Origin: Paraspadella gotoi
Taxonomy: Eukaryota > Chaetognatha
Length of the DNA stretch: 64,000 nt
Reading direction: 5' to 3'
Assembly (NCBI GenBank): GCA_051294375.1
Contig: CM119270.1
Span: forward strand, 14,330,323 to 14,394,322
Shown: positions 22,637-36,405 of the stretch, piece by piece
Layout of the letters: every line of letters begins with the position of its first letter
How positions within the stretch are numbered: position 1 is the first letter of the stretch
The notes under the pieces: generated by a model
Seen by the model: the letters and a program-made list of their open reading frames with translations, nothing else
What the model was told of the DNA's origin: nothing
The model's database searches: none
Program-made: the position numbers and the translations under genes

Positions 22637-23327
22637 TTTTTCCCTTCAACGATCAATGGGTGTGTTGTTTATGTTTCTTATTTGTTTGTTCAACACCCAC
22701 ATTCGAAGTCGCGAAATTTTTTGAACCGCTGACTTTTTTTGTTTTCTTTTATATCGAAACCGGTCGAAAAAAAAAAATCCCGTTGTTGATTTTCGGATAT
22801 ATTAATTGGACGAAAGTGAATGAAATAGTGATATTTCACATACATTTATTATATAAAAAAACAAAATTAATATTAGCTCTTTTTATCGAGCGAAAAAAAA
22901 TATAGAATTCGTTACGTATTTTGTTCTTTTGTTTTTGTTTTTATTATTTGTCTATTTTTTTTTTTCGCTGAAAAGAAATAACGAGCGGCGTTGATCAATA
23001 TTGATACCGCGGACAGCGACCGCTACGTTGGCCGCAGAAAAACCGAGTATTAGTCAATACTCAATACATACGATTCGGTTATTGACTGACAAACGATTTC
23101 GAAAATAAGAAGCCAAAGTTAAAAACAATATAATTCGTAGTATAGCTAAGATTTGTTTGCGGTAAAATTACTCGCATTATATATATGTTAAAGTTTTTCT
23201 GCTTGTGGTATCTGTGAAGAAATTTTTAAAAGTTTTGTTTAATTTCTTATTTAAAATATATTTTTTTAAAAATGTTAGTTAATTTTTTGTTCCTTGTTCG
23301 TAGGTTTCTCCTGAGCTATCGCCTTAC
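22456..23327 (-). other. FoxP intron between the two recognised exons
   Basis: The 872-bp interval is bounded by GTAAGG and CAG on the gene strand and is AT-rich. It holds a (CT)n tract at 22570-22633 (read as GA on the gene strand) and no open reading frame of note. The intron is phase 1, which is what lets the two flanking exons join in frame. Confidence 0.7.
22570..22633. repeat. (CT)n microsatellite in FoxP intron
   Basis: Thirty-two near-perfect CT units within the intron between the two FoxP exons. Confidence 0.95.
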
Positions 23328-23478
23328 CTGAAGGTGAGTTGGGACGGCTGGACTCGCGTTGCAGAGACTCCAACTTCTGCTGTTGCTGCTGTTGTTGTTG
23401 CATCAACTGCGACTGTTGCAGGATGTTAAGTTGCAACTGCTCTTGCAACTGCTTCAAGATTTGCTCGTGCATGTTTTG
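23328..23478 (-). CDS. FoxP: FoxP-like transcription factor, N-terminal Gln-rich coding exon
   Basis: Internal coding exon of 151 bp: 50 codons plus one base. On the minus strand it follows a pyrimidine-rich tract ending in CCAG and ends at TTCAG|GTAAGG, a near-consensus 5' splice site. The peptide begins QNMHEQILKQ, continues EQLQLNILQQSQLMQQ into a run of eight Gln, then KLESLQRESSRPNSPS. This resembles the segment of FoxP proteins just before and within the polyglutamine region (the EQLHLQLLQQ stretch of vertebrate FOXP2). FoxP proteins are nuclear forkhead repressors or activators that dimerise through a leucine zipper and act in neural development. The Gln run uses mixed CAA and CAG codons and is far shorter than the 40-residue tract of human FOXP2. 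Exon phase (ends phase 1) matches the next exon at 22455. Upstream coding exons should lie above 23.5 kb or outside the window. Another Gln-rich coactivator is possible, but the two exons in order favour FoxP. Confidence 0.72.
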
Positions 23479-23557
23479 CTGGAAAGGAAAAAAAAAGGAG
23501 AGAAAATTAATTTTAAGAAATCAATTTAAACGGGTTTCATTTTGAGTTAGATCAGCA

Positions 23558-24043
23558 ATGAAGACGGAAAGACGTTTGACTATAATTTCAAACAACGATT
23601 TGAACCAAAATTGTAAAACATGTAAAATTAAAACAATTCCAATTCATTGGGTCGAGCCTTATAGAATCTGTCGAACCAAATCGGAAAGCAAAAACGCCAG
23701 TCACGGATTCCAGGACAAAAAAAAAAAACTAATCAAAAGTCAGAAATTATCACGAAACACGGAAAGTCGTGAATCTCTCGCAACATTTCGTGACGAAAGC
23801 CTCGTCATTAAAGACGCTTTGTCATCGCGGAATTCCCCTCGAGTCACGGTTACGCTGGGTGACAGGTTCGGACTCGTCAACGACGGACGCGTTACAGAGA
23901 GGCGTGACTCTGGACGTGATCGGATGAGATTCGGTCGACGAAAACTCGATTCGATTAGCGAGGGACGAAAACGACAATTGGCGATGAGTCACACGGAGCT
24001 TGAGAATCACGGATCGAGAAATGGCGGTCATCGCGAATATTAG
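23558..24043 (+). CDS. Hypothetical open reading frame, antisense to FoxP
   Basis: An uninterrupted 161-codon frame, antisense to FoxP and just upstream of its exon at 23478. It is one of the longest frames here not built on a simple repeat or a gap. The predicted protein is basic and Ser/Arg-rich in the second half, with no signal peptide, membrane segment or recognised domain. The DNA from about 23.75 to 24.04 kb is richer in G+C than its surroundings, which lowers the chance of stops. About one frame this long is expected by chance in 64 kb, so it may be noise. No splice sites or regulatory signals were seen that would support a gene. Confidence 0.12.
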   Translation: MKTERRLTIISNNDLNQNCKTCKIKTIPIHWVEPYRICRTKSESKNASHGFQDKKKKLIKSQKLSRNTESRESLATFRDESLVIKDALSSRNSPRVTVTLGDRFGLVNDGRVTERRDSGRDRMRFGRRKLDSISEGRKRQLAMSHTELENHGSRNGGHREY

Positions 24044-24769
24044 AAACGATACTACAGAAAATAAGTGACATATATGAATTTAAAACATGAACATTATTAT
24101 ACAATTACTGTGATATGAATAAAAAAATCATGTTTATCAAAAGAAATCTAACAATCACCTTCAAAGACAAAGAGTTTTATCGTTGGATAAACGATTCACC
24201 GACTTCTTTTCACAATCCTGGGAATTTCGATCGCGGGGAAAGTCACGACTCACGACGGAAGTCGCTCATCAACTATCGGGGGTTCGATCCGTAAGAAATC
24301 TATTAAATCGGTGCAACGAAAATAGCAGTTACGATTTCCTTAAGGCAACGAAATAAGCAAATGATAGGGGATCGATTAGTCTTAGCGATAATGGAATTGC
24401 GACATGGACGTGAAGAGTCGTTTTGGACAAAGATGTTGAATGCGATGAAAGTTAAGTGAGTTTGACAATGAACTTTTTTTTTTGATAACAAACTAAATTT
24501 CGTTGAGGGCTAAGGAGAAAGATTGACATAAGAACGAAAAACGTTCGCAACGAAATTAAGAGGAAAAATCGACGATTGGAACCGAATTAATGCGGAACGA
24601 GTTTCATTCTCTTTTCGTGTCCCTTATGTTTCTTTCTTTCTTTTTTTTTAATTTTTTTTTTTCGATTCCGACTCACGAAGCGCCGGTTTCGAGACCGAGA
24701 CCCAGTTTCACTCGTTAAAAAAAACACGAAAAGCGAGACAGACGGAGAGAGAGATAATCGAGGTTTTAT

Positions 24770-24884
<115 letters not shown>

Positions 24885-25187
24885 CGCGGGGGAAAAATCG
24901 GATTCGCAAAAACAAGAGAGCTTCGCCGTTTGAATTTAAGACATTTTACTAGCGAGACACCGAGCGAGCGAGAGACGTAGAAAAAGAGAGAGAGTGAGAG
25001 AATTTGTTTACATAAAACAAAACAAAATAGGAGAAGGCAGAAGATATGAAGGATGAAGGAGGAAGAGGAAGAGGAGGAGGTGAAAGGAAGAGGCATTCTT
25101 TTTTTTTTCTTTTTGAAAAAATATACGAAGATTTAAAACGTGAAATGCGATAAAGGATCGAATTTGGTCGAGAGACGATAAAACAAT

Positions 25188-25225
<38 letters not shown>

Positions 25226-25241
25226 AGAGGAGAAGAGAGAG

Positions 25242-25285
<44 letters not shown>

Positions 25286-25825
25286 TGAAACATAGAATAA
25301 AGAAATAGAGAAATTAACGAATAGATAAACAAATAAGTTGACAGGGAAAACTTAAAAACTGGAAGCGAAAAAAATAACCAACAAATAAAACAAGACGAAA
25401 AAGTTGACACTAATTACACTAAACAAACTTTCTTTTTTTAATATAGAAATAAACTAAAAGAAGACGAATAATTACGACAGTTTTTATTCTTTTTTTTTTC
25501 TTTTGAATAATTCAAACTTAATTCATGACGTTTATGTCGTTTGTCTCTTAATATTTCAAAGATTTGTTTAAATCAAACTTCAACAAATATGGAACCAAAG
25601 GAGACAATGACGACTTTGACGCTAACGGCGACGTCGACTCCGACGCCCCCAATCGGGGAATCAACGAAAAACGGAAGTTGACAGTCGCATGATTTCTTTA
25701 TGACAAAAGACGACAAAAGATGACAAAATGACGGATTTCGTTTTTTCCGCTCTTCAAGACTCTGAACTCTCCTCACCCTTTTGGCGAATGCATCAAACAA
25801 AGTCGGACAAAATCGGGGAATCGGG

Positions 25826-25872
25826 CGGCGAGCGGAGGGCGGCGGGCGGCGGGCGGCGGGCGTCGGGGGCGA
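25826..25872 (+). repeat. G-rich GGGCGGC array, G-quadruplex motif
   Basis: Tandem GGGCGGC units within a locally CpG-rich island (about 25810-25880). There are more than four runs of three G with 4-base loops on the plus strand. It lies upstream of the FoxP exons in FoxP orientation, so a promoter role is conceivable but unsupported. Confidence 0.75.
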
Positions 25873-26111
25873 GGTTTAGGTAAGTGGGAGGGGGGATGAT
25901 AAAAGAGAGTGGGGTAGTATTATAAATAAAAGCATCAGGAATTAAAGGTGGGTGCGGATTCCCGCCGAACAGAGATGAAGAATAAAACGTAGGAATGAAA
26001 GTTTAAAAAAAAATAGGCACAACAAATTAATTGGAGTCGACAGGGGAAACAAAACAAGTTTACGAGTTCGAATCCCACCCATTTATCTTTATTTTTATCG
26101 CTGAGCAAGAG

Positions 26112-26164
<53 letters not shown>

Positions 26165-26876
26165 TCGGAACCGGCATAGGGAAACAAGGGTCAAATGGGA
26201 TTTGGCGACCCCATGAATGGAATGAAGGAAGAGAGTTCTCGAGAATCGAGGAAGCGAAGAGAGATGGAGTGAGAGAGCGAGAGAGAGAGAGCGAGAGAGA
26301 GAGAGAGAGAAGAAAGATGGAGTTTTATCGCATTAACAAATTCCAAACTGACGAAAGCCGTAGAACGAGATTTGCAAGAGCGAAAGGGTAAAAGGAATAA
26401 AGGTAAAAAAAAAGGATAAAAAATAGAGAGGGTGAAAATATTTAAGAAATATAACAACATAATACATGTATAATTTTGTATAATTGAATGGGAGGTTTCG
26501 ACCGTAATCAAATGAGCTCTCCCTTCACCAACTGACTACAACCTACAAACTAAAATCACGAAGAGAAAAAACGTTCAAAAATACACTAGTCCTTAGGCAA
26601 TACAAATCATACTAGTCAACCCCAGACGGTCATAACCACCTGTCAACACGCAAGTGGCAAAGGATGGATTAGCCATGGGCCAATGCAATGGCTCCTTATC
26701 TGAAGTGTCCCCCCCCAAGAAATCCTCGCGCCAAAGCAAAGGTGTCACATTCTCGTCACAAAGTCGGTCGACCCGAAACGCTTGTTTGGAGGTGGGATCC
26801 TCTGCGCACGCGGATGTGCGAATGCGTGCGAATGCGTGCCTATGTGCACATGTGTGTGACCGCATGGTGGAAAGGT

Positions 26877-26877
<1 letters not shown>

Positions 26878-26954
<77 letters not shown>
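26878..26954. repeat. (GA)n microsatellite
   Basis: Thirty-eight near-perfect GA units. Confidence 0.97.
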
Positions 26955-26956
<2 letters not shown>

Positions 26957-27219
26957 CAACTCTCTTTCATTTTTGCGTATTTATAATCTTTTGTATTGTT
27001 TTCTCTTTTTTAATTATGTCGTTAGTTAGAACGGAATTTCTCAGGGTTTTTATTTTACTCCGTTGTCCCTTCGTAAAGATTTTTAAGAAAACTTTACACC
27101 CTATTTTGTTACTCAACTCTTTTTGTTTCGAGTTCAATAAAATTTTAAATAAAAATATGAATAAAAAATATTTTACTCGCTCTCATGTTTTGTTTGAAAA
27201 GGTGCACGAAGCCCAACGG

Positions 27220-27432
27220 GAAGTTGCATCTGCTTTGCACCTCCACTCCAGTCGCCTTCGCTACTTCCGCGGCTGCCGCCTCTAGGCCGCCACCTCCATC
27301 GCGCCGACGCCGTCGCCAGCACCGCCTCCGTCGCAACCGACATCGCCGCCGCCGCCGCCTCCCCTGCTGCCGCCGCCGCCTCTACCGCCTCCGCATCCGC
27401 CGCCTCCGCCGCTATCGCCGCCAAAGGCTCTC
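27220..27432. repeat. GC-rich (GCC)n imperfect trinucleotide block
   Basis: About 210 bp of CCG/GCC-type triplets, rich in CpG and open in several frames on both strands (polyArg/Pro one way, polyAla/Gly the other). It stands out against AT-rich neighbours. It could be a CpG-island promoter or a 5' exon of the minus-strand gene, but no start or splice site decides this. Confidence 0.6.
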
Positions 27433-28257
<825 letters not shown>

Positions 28258-28538
28258 TCGAGCTCAAAGAAACATCAAATTTCACCAAAAGTCGCGGAAA
28301 GGTTTAATTTTATGGGAAAAAAAAACGCGAAATGTTTCTTTTTCTTTCAACCGTGAGGAGTCACGGTGATTAAGTCGTGGGCAGAGGCGAAGGTTTTGAT
28401 AGATTGAGATGCTAAAAGTGAAACAGGGTTTAGAGACATGGTTAAGAAAGAATTTCGAGGCAAAAGTAGCGGATAAATGTTGTAAAAAAATAGCTTCCTT
28501 CCTCCCCGCTATCGTAATGTCTCTCCATCTCTCTCTCT

Positions 28539-28563
28539 NNNNNNNNNNNNNNNNNNNNNNNNN
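28539..28563. other. Assembly gap, exactly 25 N
   Basis: (CT)n on both edges, just before the left-flank segment of the tandem region. Confidence 0.99.
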
Positions 28564-28567
28564 CTCT

Positions 28568-28619
<52 letters not shown>

Positions 28620-29131
28620 GACTCTGGCAAACGACATAACGAGCGAACACTTTGAGATTTCCCTCCGTTTTTTGGATGCCTCGTCATCGTTTCGGTCGTC
28701 GTCGTCGTCCGTCTTCACACAAAAGGTCGACGTCTCCCAAAGTTTCCTTTATTGCCTTCCATACAAAGAAATTCTTTTTTAGGGGGGCGGGGAGGTCGAG
28801 GAAAAGTATTTAAGAAAATATAAATTTTCCTGATTTATTTTCTTTTTGCATAATTATAAATCAAAAAAATGTTGAATGACCTATGGATAGTGTTCAATAA
28901 GTGTACAAGAATAAGCAGAAAAGAATAACTTAATTATACACTAGATAAAGCTAGATTTTCAAATTTAACATTTAAACTACTTCAATAGGCACATTGGATT
29001 GCGAGCACTGGTGGTTCGGCGTTCGCGGTTGCCGAGTCGCCGTGTCCACGCTCCTTGCGTCTGTTGCTAAGAAAGAGGGAGTCGCCGATTGTTTTCGTTT
29101 TGTGAAGACACAAAATTAGACTCTCTCTCAT

Positions 29132-29171
<40 letters not shown>

Positions 29172-29243
29172 CTCTTCTCTTTCTCTCTCTCTCCCTAACT
29201 CGGCGCCTCAATAGCTCCCTCCGGAAGTGATAAACATTTTATG
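28620..29243. repeat. Left-flank segment, also present at 38473-39372
   Basis: This is the sequence immediately before tandem unit A. A close copy starts at 38473 (landmarks GACATAACGAG, AAAAGGTCGACGTCTCCCAA, CACATTGGATTGCGAGCACTG), and most of it recurs again inverted at 39081-39372. It contains (CT)n at 29124-29193 and no gene. Confidence 0.85.
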
Positions 29244-29714
29244 GGCGCCGCCGACGAACGCCCACTCGTCCGTCAACGCAGTCATTGGAGTTGCTCCCTT
29301 CGCCACCCACATTACCACCCCCACCACATTTCCCCAAACCTCACCCCACCTTCCGCCAGCGATCGCCCATTTCCCAGGAGCGACAAAATCATCCCTGACT
29401 TTTCCACCTAAAACCCATCAACCAATCAACTGTAACCCAAATTGCTTGCTCAGTAAAAATTGAGATGCCAATAACGGTTATTTTCATACTTCACGTTGAG
29501 ATTTGTTTGTGTTATGAAATTGGTACAACCAATATATAATTTATACGTTAACTGTTATTTTTATTCAACAGCTTTGAAAAAACCGATAAAATATGTTTAT
29601 CCAATAAATCTCGTCATTATAACTTTTTACAATTTTTTATTACAAACTTCCGCCGAGTCGCTAGATCGGTTCCCCGGTCGACACCCAGGTGCGACGCTTG
29701 ATTTAAGTTTTATA

Positions 29715-29790
<76 letters not shown>

Positions 29791-29950
29791 TTTCCCTTTC
29801 TCTCTACTTCTCAAACTCACACACAAACACCACACATCCTGAATTACAGTTAGACCGGTTTGAATATTTATTTATATTCTTACCCATTCACAGAAATTTT
29901 ATACATTCGAGATGCTTTTTCCGAGATAGTCATTTAGTCACCAAGCATGG

Positions 29951-30021
<71 letters not shown>

Positions 30022-30101
30022 AATTCATAAAAATATTTCTTTTCTCTTAAATACATAAATTTCGAGCCATCTTCACTCAGTGTCAATACACAATTCCGGG
30101 T

Positions 30102-30173
<72 letters not shown>

Positions 30174-31179
30174 AGAGAGAGAGAGTTATTTTAAAAGTCC
30201 TTTCTCGTCTGTTTACTTTCGTCGAACATTTATAAATCGTGTTTGTTTATTAAACTTGTTTGTAAGAAGGACAAATGTCAAAATGCTTGATTATTTTTTC
30301 CGTCTTTCGTCAAACTTTTTTTCGAGTTTATTTCATATCTGTCGGTTTTTTTTTAAACGTTTAAATTAATTTCTCTGTAACATTATTTGGTTATTATATG
30401 TCATTAGAATATTTACATGGACTTTTGGGTGTATTTTTTAACGTACTTTTTAACTATTTTTCGATATTTATAAAATTAGTAAATAAAGATGCTGTCTTAT
30501 AAAATATTTAAACCGTGTGACCCCCTAATTTAACATTTCAAATCAAAAATATTTTTTTTCTATATATGGAAAAAAAATGTCGTTCTCTCTTTCTCTTCCG
30601 GCCTAAAATGTTTTGGTATCTGGAAAGGAATCACTCTGATTACAAGCTGATTGCACTTTGATCTGACCGCTCGAATATGTTTATTTAAGTCATGTTTGTT
30701 TGGACAAAATTATTTCGCTAAAATTTTGAGGTTTAATCCTCCCCGATGAATTTTATGAACATTAATTGAAAATATTAATTATTAGTCATTTGAATCAGAA
30801 TATAAACCCAAAAAACGAATCTTGCTGACCTTTATAGCCAAATGAAACCAAAACAGCGCGAGAAATAAAAGCAACCAAAGAAAAAGAAATAAGCAACAAA
30901 AAAAAAAAAGCAACGGAGCAACAGAAGAGAGAGAAACTCGAGACACGAAGAGTAAACGACGGGAGAGAGAGAGAAAGGAAAGAGGAAGAGTCTTTGCGGC
31001 TAAAAAGCTAAGGGAGAAAGGAAGAGGAGGAAGAGTGGGAAAAAAAAGATGCAACGGCGATTGCAAACAACCCGGGCGGGCAAAACAATAACAACAACAA
31101 CGGCGTCGAAGACGACGACGACGACGACGACGACGACCCGGGGAGAGAAAAAAGTTTGCGACGGGATGCGAATTCGGCC

Positions 31180-31237
31180 ACGTTGGCGTCGTTGGCGTCG
31201 TTGGCGTCGTTGGCGTCGTTGGCGTTGTTGGCGTGGG
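31180..31237. repeat. GTTGGCGTC 9-bp tandem array (copy A)
   Basis: About six units of GTTGGCGTC. The array recurs at 41340-41396, 47418-47468 and 54498-54547 in the other copies. It gives a Ala-Ser-Leu frame by chance. Confidence 0.9.
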
Positions 31238-31726
31238 AAATGGCGCCGATTGATTTGGCGGGAAATTATTGTAACGAGATTTTTTCTTCGGAACGAGAGC
31301 GGGATTAATTCAAGGCTTAAATGTGAGCGAACTATTGTACGAGGTGCGCTTTTGATTTTGAAGAATATGGCGGACTATGGTATGCATGGTATGCAACAAG
31401 GTTCGCTTTAAATGGCAAAGAAACGAAACTATTAATCGAACAATCAAAGTAAATTTTATTTCAATAAAAGTATCATCTTTGGTTACTGACATTGCCCGAT
31501 TACAGAAGATGATCTGCCGATAATTTTTTTCAAGTTTCTTGTTCTTATCTTATTTTTAGGTTTAGGAAATACTAAGTTTTAATAGCTTGTTAGCGAGATG
31601 AAAATGCTCAGACATACCACGTCTACGGACTCTTGCAAAATAATTTGAAAAATAAACCGTTTGTCTAGAAGGTTCCATAGTTTTTTCCCAAAAGAAAAGA
31701 CAAGAGATCCTCTCTGACTCTCTCTC

Positions 31727-31813
<87 letters not shown>

Positions 31814-33234
31814 TCTCTCTCTCTCTCTCACCAAAAACCTACCTGTAAAATAACCATGCCAAACGAAGGCTAATCACTGGGTAAGTGATGTGGATGATTG
31901 ATGACGATGATGGAGGCTGCCTATGAGTTTGATGAGTCATTAGTTTTAATTTTAGGCAGAGTTTAAAAAAGTAGATGGATAGGGAGAGGATGGCGAGAAA
32001 TTTGGATGATGGTGGGGGAGTTCGTTGGTAGGGACGGTGAAGTCTCGGGCGAGTGGAAAAAGGGTCTAGTTGGATCGATGGAGTCAATTTTCAGTTTGGT
32101 AAGTTGGTCAGAGAGAGAAAGTTGATTCTTGTCGTGACCAAAAGAAAACCAGTTAATTAAGGGAAAACGAAGAAATTCTGAGAGAGAGAGAGAGAGAGAG
32201 AGAGAGTAAGACTGAACTTGCCACATCTAACTGAATTGTTAATCTGAACTTTATTAATTATTTCTGAATCTTTCCTTCCCACTTAATCGAACTGCTATCA
32301 GCTCAATGTGTCCATAAATTTGGTTACGTAAGATCACAGACGTAATCATTTTAAAACGTTTTTTTATTTTTAATTTACAGCCTGGTTTGGGCAAAAGTGT
32401 AAAAATTCCAAACCAAAAGTCTTTTTTAAATAATGAAACCAAAAATCAATAAAATCATAAAATTATCGTAAAATACTTTCCACGCTAATTAAGGAAAAGA
32501 CTTTGCCTCGTTAAAAATCTTTCTTCGGCAAATTAATATAGAGATTCCCTAAAACTTAAAATAAACGAGAGAGAGAACTTCTCGCCACACGAATGGTAAA
32601 ACCCAAACCGGTATTACTTCTCAATTATCTACGAGATTCCGACGAAAAAGATCGTCAATCCTGGAAACGAAAAAGAATCTCGATCCTGTTTCGTCCCCCC
32701 AAAAATGTCGTCGACATCCCCTGATAATATGGAACGGGACGATTTCGGGAATTACGAGATTCACCGCTTTTTTTCTTTCTCTCTTTCTTTTCTCTATTTT
32801 CGAACTCGACTTAATGACTTGGAGCGTAAATAACATCAAACCAGCTCCAAGTTAATTTTTTTTTTCGTTCAGTCTTACGTCAATCTTTCTCAGTCTCTCT
32901 TCCCGTTTCTTACTTCTAAATTTTAATGATTAGTTATTTTTTAAAACTACGGCGTTCTTTTTGTTTTTTTTTTCCTTCTTTCGTTCGATATTTTAACTTT
33001 GTTTTTGTTTTTGACTTTGGACGAAAAGGAGAAGAAATATTGTTTACGTAAACAAACGAAGCTTATGACGGAGAGAAGAGAAGACGAAGGAGAGAGGCGA
33101 GGGGGAGAGAGCATCAATAGCTTTTTTCTTCTTAAAAAAAAAGTAAAAGTTGAAAACAAAAGATGAAACGAAAAGAGGGAAGAATTTTTTTCTTTTAAGG
33201 TTTTATTTTTTCGAATATTTTTCGAATTCATTTT

Positions 33235-33450
33235 CTCATCACGTTGCCACGAGAACTTTCACGAATCTCGTGACGCCATCACCGTCCAGCGTCGCGTCAC
33301 CGTTTCGACTTCGCCGTGTCCGATTTCGCCGCGGCCGATTTCGTTCGTCGTTCGTTCGCCGTCGCCTATTCGCCGTCACTGCATCAAAGTAGCAGCGACG
33401 TCTTCCGCATTGTTTTGCCGCGCGTCTTCGGCGGATTGACGACGATGTGT
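33235..33450. other. CpG-rich patch in the tandem segment
   Basis: About 200 bp dense in CG dinucleotides with CGCCGTC-like and TTCGCCGT-like words, in an AT-rich setting. Counterparts lie near 43490-43690, 49560-49760 and 56645-56850. It might mark an unmethylated promoter; no transcript evidence is visible. Confidence 0.45.
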
Positions 33451-34276
33451 CTGGATTGTTTTTTTGTTGTTGTTTGTTTTGGGTGGGCGTGGCCCTATCA
33501 GTTTTGGTTTTGTTTTTATATTTTGTTTTTGTCGAGTTTTCTTTTCGTAGCTTTTTTTTGTTTTGTTTATTGAGGAAGTAAATTCGGAAATTCGGTTTTT
33601 ATTTCTTCGCGGGTTTAAGTTTTTTTTTTAATGAATGTTTTTATTTATAAATTGTGCTTTTTTAAATTAAAAAAGGCTCGTCTGATGAAGAGAGAGTAAA
33701 AGAGGGAGAGATATAAACAGCGACCCAAAAAAAATTTGAAAAAATGAACTGATGTCTTGAATTTTTTTCGGTTCGACTGAGAGCGAGAGAGATTCACCTT
33801 ACTTTTTGTGTTGGATTTGACGAGAAGAGAGAGGGAGAGAGAGGTGGAGAGATTTAAAAAAAAGAGAGAGAGAGAGAGAGAGAGAACAGATAGGGAAAAA
33901 GTTAAATACGAGAGTAAAAGGATAATCGGGACACGGAGAGAGCGAGAGGGAACGAGAGAGAGAGAGAGAGAGGGATTCCGGAGGAAGAGGAAGAGGAGGA
34001 AGAGGAGGAGGAGGAAGATGAGCCCCGATCCTTAAAGGAAGGGACCCGGAGAGATGCTAAACAAATGCAGATCGAGATCCAACTATTCGAAGCGGATTCG
34101 TCGCAACGACGACGACGACGACGACGGCTACCACGACGACGACGAAGAGGAAAGAGCGCGACAACAACGACGATGACGACGACGACGAGACGATGCGTCG
34201 GCGGCTGGCGACACTTCTTCCAAACTCGGCGGGCGCGCTCGCGTGTACTGGCCGCGTCTCGCGCCTCGCGCCTCGC

Positions 34277-34359
<83 letters not shown>

Positions 34360-34487
34360 ATACAGGGCTTCTCGTTTTCTTTTCATTTATCCCTCCTTTT
34401 CCTCCTTTTTCCTTCTCCATTCCTTTTCCTTTTTTTTTCGTCGGGATGGCTTCTCGAGTTGATTGCGTTGTCGTCGTCGTCTTCGTC

Positions 34488-34532
<45 letters not shown>

Positions 34533-35011
34533 TCTCGACTTTGTCATTGTCTCAATCCCTTTAAATCGACGTTCATAGTGACCCGAAGAATTACTGGCTG
34601 AAATGCGATGCAATATGCCTCGCGCAATACTGTTTATTAATATTATATTATATAATAATTATAATAAAAATAATAATCTCGACGAGAAATTGTCTTATTT
34701 GCTTTTAGTTTAGTAAGGTTTACTTTTTGTTCTTGTTCATATTGTTTACTTTAGCCTTTTTTTTCTTAGTCTACGTTGTGTCATTGACTCGCGTTTTATT
34801 TTCTTATCTTTGGATCCGAGTCAATTCCGTTTCTGAATTCCATCCCTGATTCCATCTCAGATTTCCATTTCTGTCATCGATATGGATCTGGCTTTTAACT
34901 GCGGCCAACGACGGTCGTCATTCGGATCATTGGTCGGTCCGTCGGTCGATCGGCCAATCGCTTTGTCACCTTCCGTTCTTTTAATTTTTATATCAAAGTC
35001 GCTTAATGAGA

Positions 35012-35265
35012 ACTGAGAATTTAAAATGGTATGCGAAGTGAACAAACGAAACAAATAAGCGATTCATATTGACAAACGACTGAACAAAGATGCAAACAAC
35101 CATTGCAATCTAGGAGAGACAATTTATTTAAGTTAAGTTAAATGCGACTTTAATTGTCTCTACTAGGTTGCAATGGTTGTTTTGCATCTTTGTTCAGTCG
35201 TTTGTCAATATGAATCGCTTATTTGTTCGTTTGTTCACTTCGCATACCACTTTAAATTTCTCAGT
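35012..35265. repeat. 254-bp hairpin, copy A
   Basis: Two arms of about 113 nt (35012-35124 and 35152-35265), about 97% complementary, around a 27-nt AT-rich loop. The sequence is not a simple repeat. No target-site duplication is evident at the ends. It could be a foldback-type MITE remnant or a hairpin-RNA source. Confidence 0.9.
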
Positions 35266-35411
35266 CTCAATCCCTTCGGTCTCAGGACCATCGCTCTAAT
35301 TCTCTCTCTCCCTCTCTCTTTTCTCCTTTAGGAAAAGCGAGAGGCTCAAACTGCGACACAAAAGCTCAAACGGCAGCGATTCCACTTCCAAATCGTCAAT
35401 CGGGATTGAGA

Positions 35412-35508
<97 letters not shown>

Positions 35509-35934
35509 ACCCCCCTCACTCTCGTTTTTGTCCAACGAGAAGAAATCTCGAATATGCAAATGAGTTTGCGGGTCGCGGACTCAAAGTAGCCGGAAACAAT
35601 TGCGATGTTGCGCGGGATCGGACGGCGATCGTGGTGGTAGGGGCGGTTCAGAAGACTGCGGCAGAGGAGATGGTGAAGTGGTCACTTTCAGGAAGATAGG
35701 GATTCGGCGTTGGAGGATCGCGGTAGTGGCAATAGTGGGTGATCGTACTGTTGAAGTTTTACGGACAGGACGGCGGGATTTTTGGAGCCGATTGACGAAC
35801 CAATGAGCTCACGATTTTTTGGGGGGACGGCCAGACCGTTTTGTCCCTGGCTTAAGACGATCTTCGAAGGAAGGCTTTTTTCTTTTTTGGATTTTTGTTT
35901 TAAGTTTTTCTTTTGTACTTTTCTTCTTTCTTAT

Positions 35935-35935
<1 letters not shown>

Positions 35936-35974
<39 letters not shown>

Positions 35975-35984
35975 TTCTTTCTTT

Positions 35985-36024
<40 letters not shown>

Positions 36025-36027
36025 TTT
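35936..36027. repeat. (TTTC)n microsatellite (copy A)
   Basis: TTTC units with two interruptions. The counterpart in copy B (about 46240-46338) is an uninterrupted array, and copies C (52377-52485) and D (59490-59600) have many interruptions, so the tract is not reliably assembled. Confidence 0.92.
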
Positions 36028-36225
36028 TTCTCATTGTGATTGTTAAATAATTTCGTATTTTCTCCCTTTTTCAAAACACCGTCTAAAAAAATATCCAAAG
36101 CGAAAACAAAAAAAAAGTTAAAAAATGGATTCCTTCATTTTCTTTTCTCGTCTCGACGCGCATTCCATTTCGGAGATCCGGCTTGAAGATCGGCCGGCAA
36201 TGAGCGGGACGCATGGCTAATGCAG

Positions 36226-36304
<79 letters not shown>

Positions 36305-36352
36305 TTCTCCTCTCTCTCTCCCGGCGGCCCCTTTCGTCAACCCTTGGTTTTT

Positions 36353-36405
<53 letters not shown>

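Noticed and set aside
24275-24300. GGGGTTCGATCCG, a B-box-like motif suggesting a tRNA
   Set aside because: The T-arm stem does not pair and no acceptor stem or A box fits upstream.
29227-29463. 78-codon Pro/Thr-rich frame
   Set aside because: The copy at 39398 onward carries frame-breaking indels and there are no splice signals; chance is sufficient.
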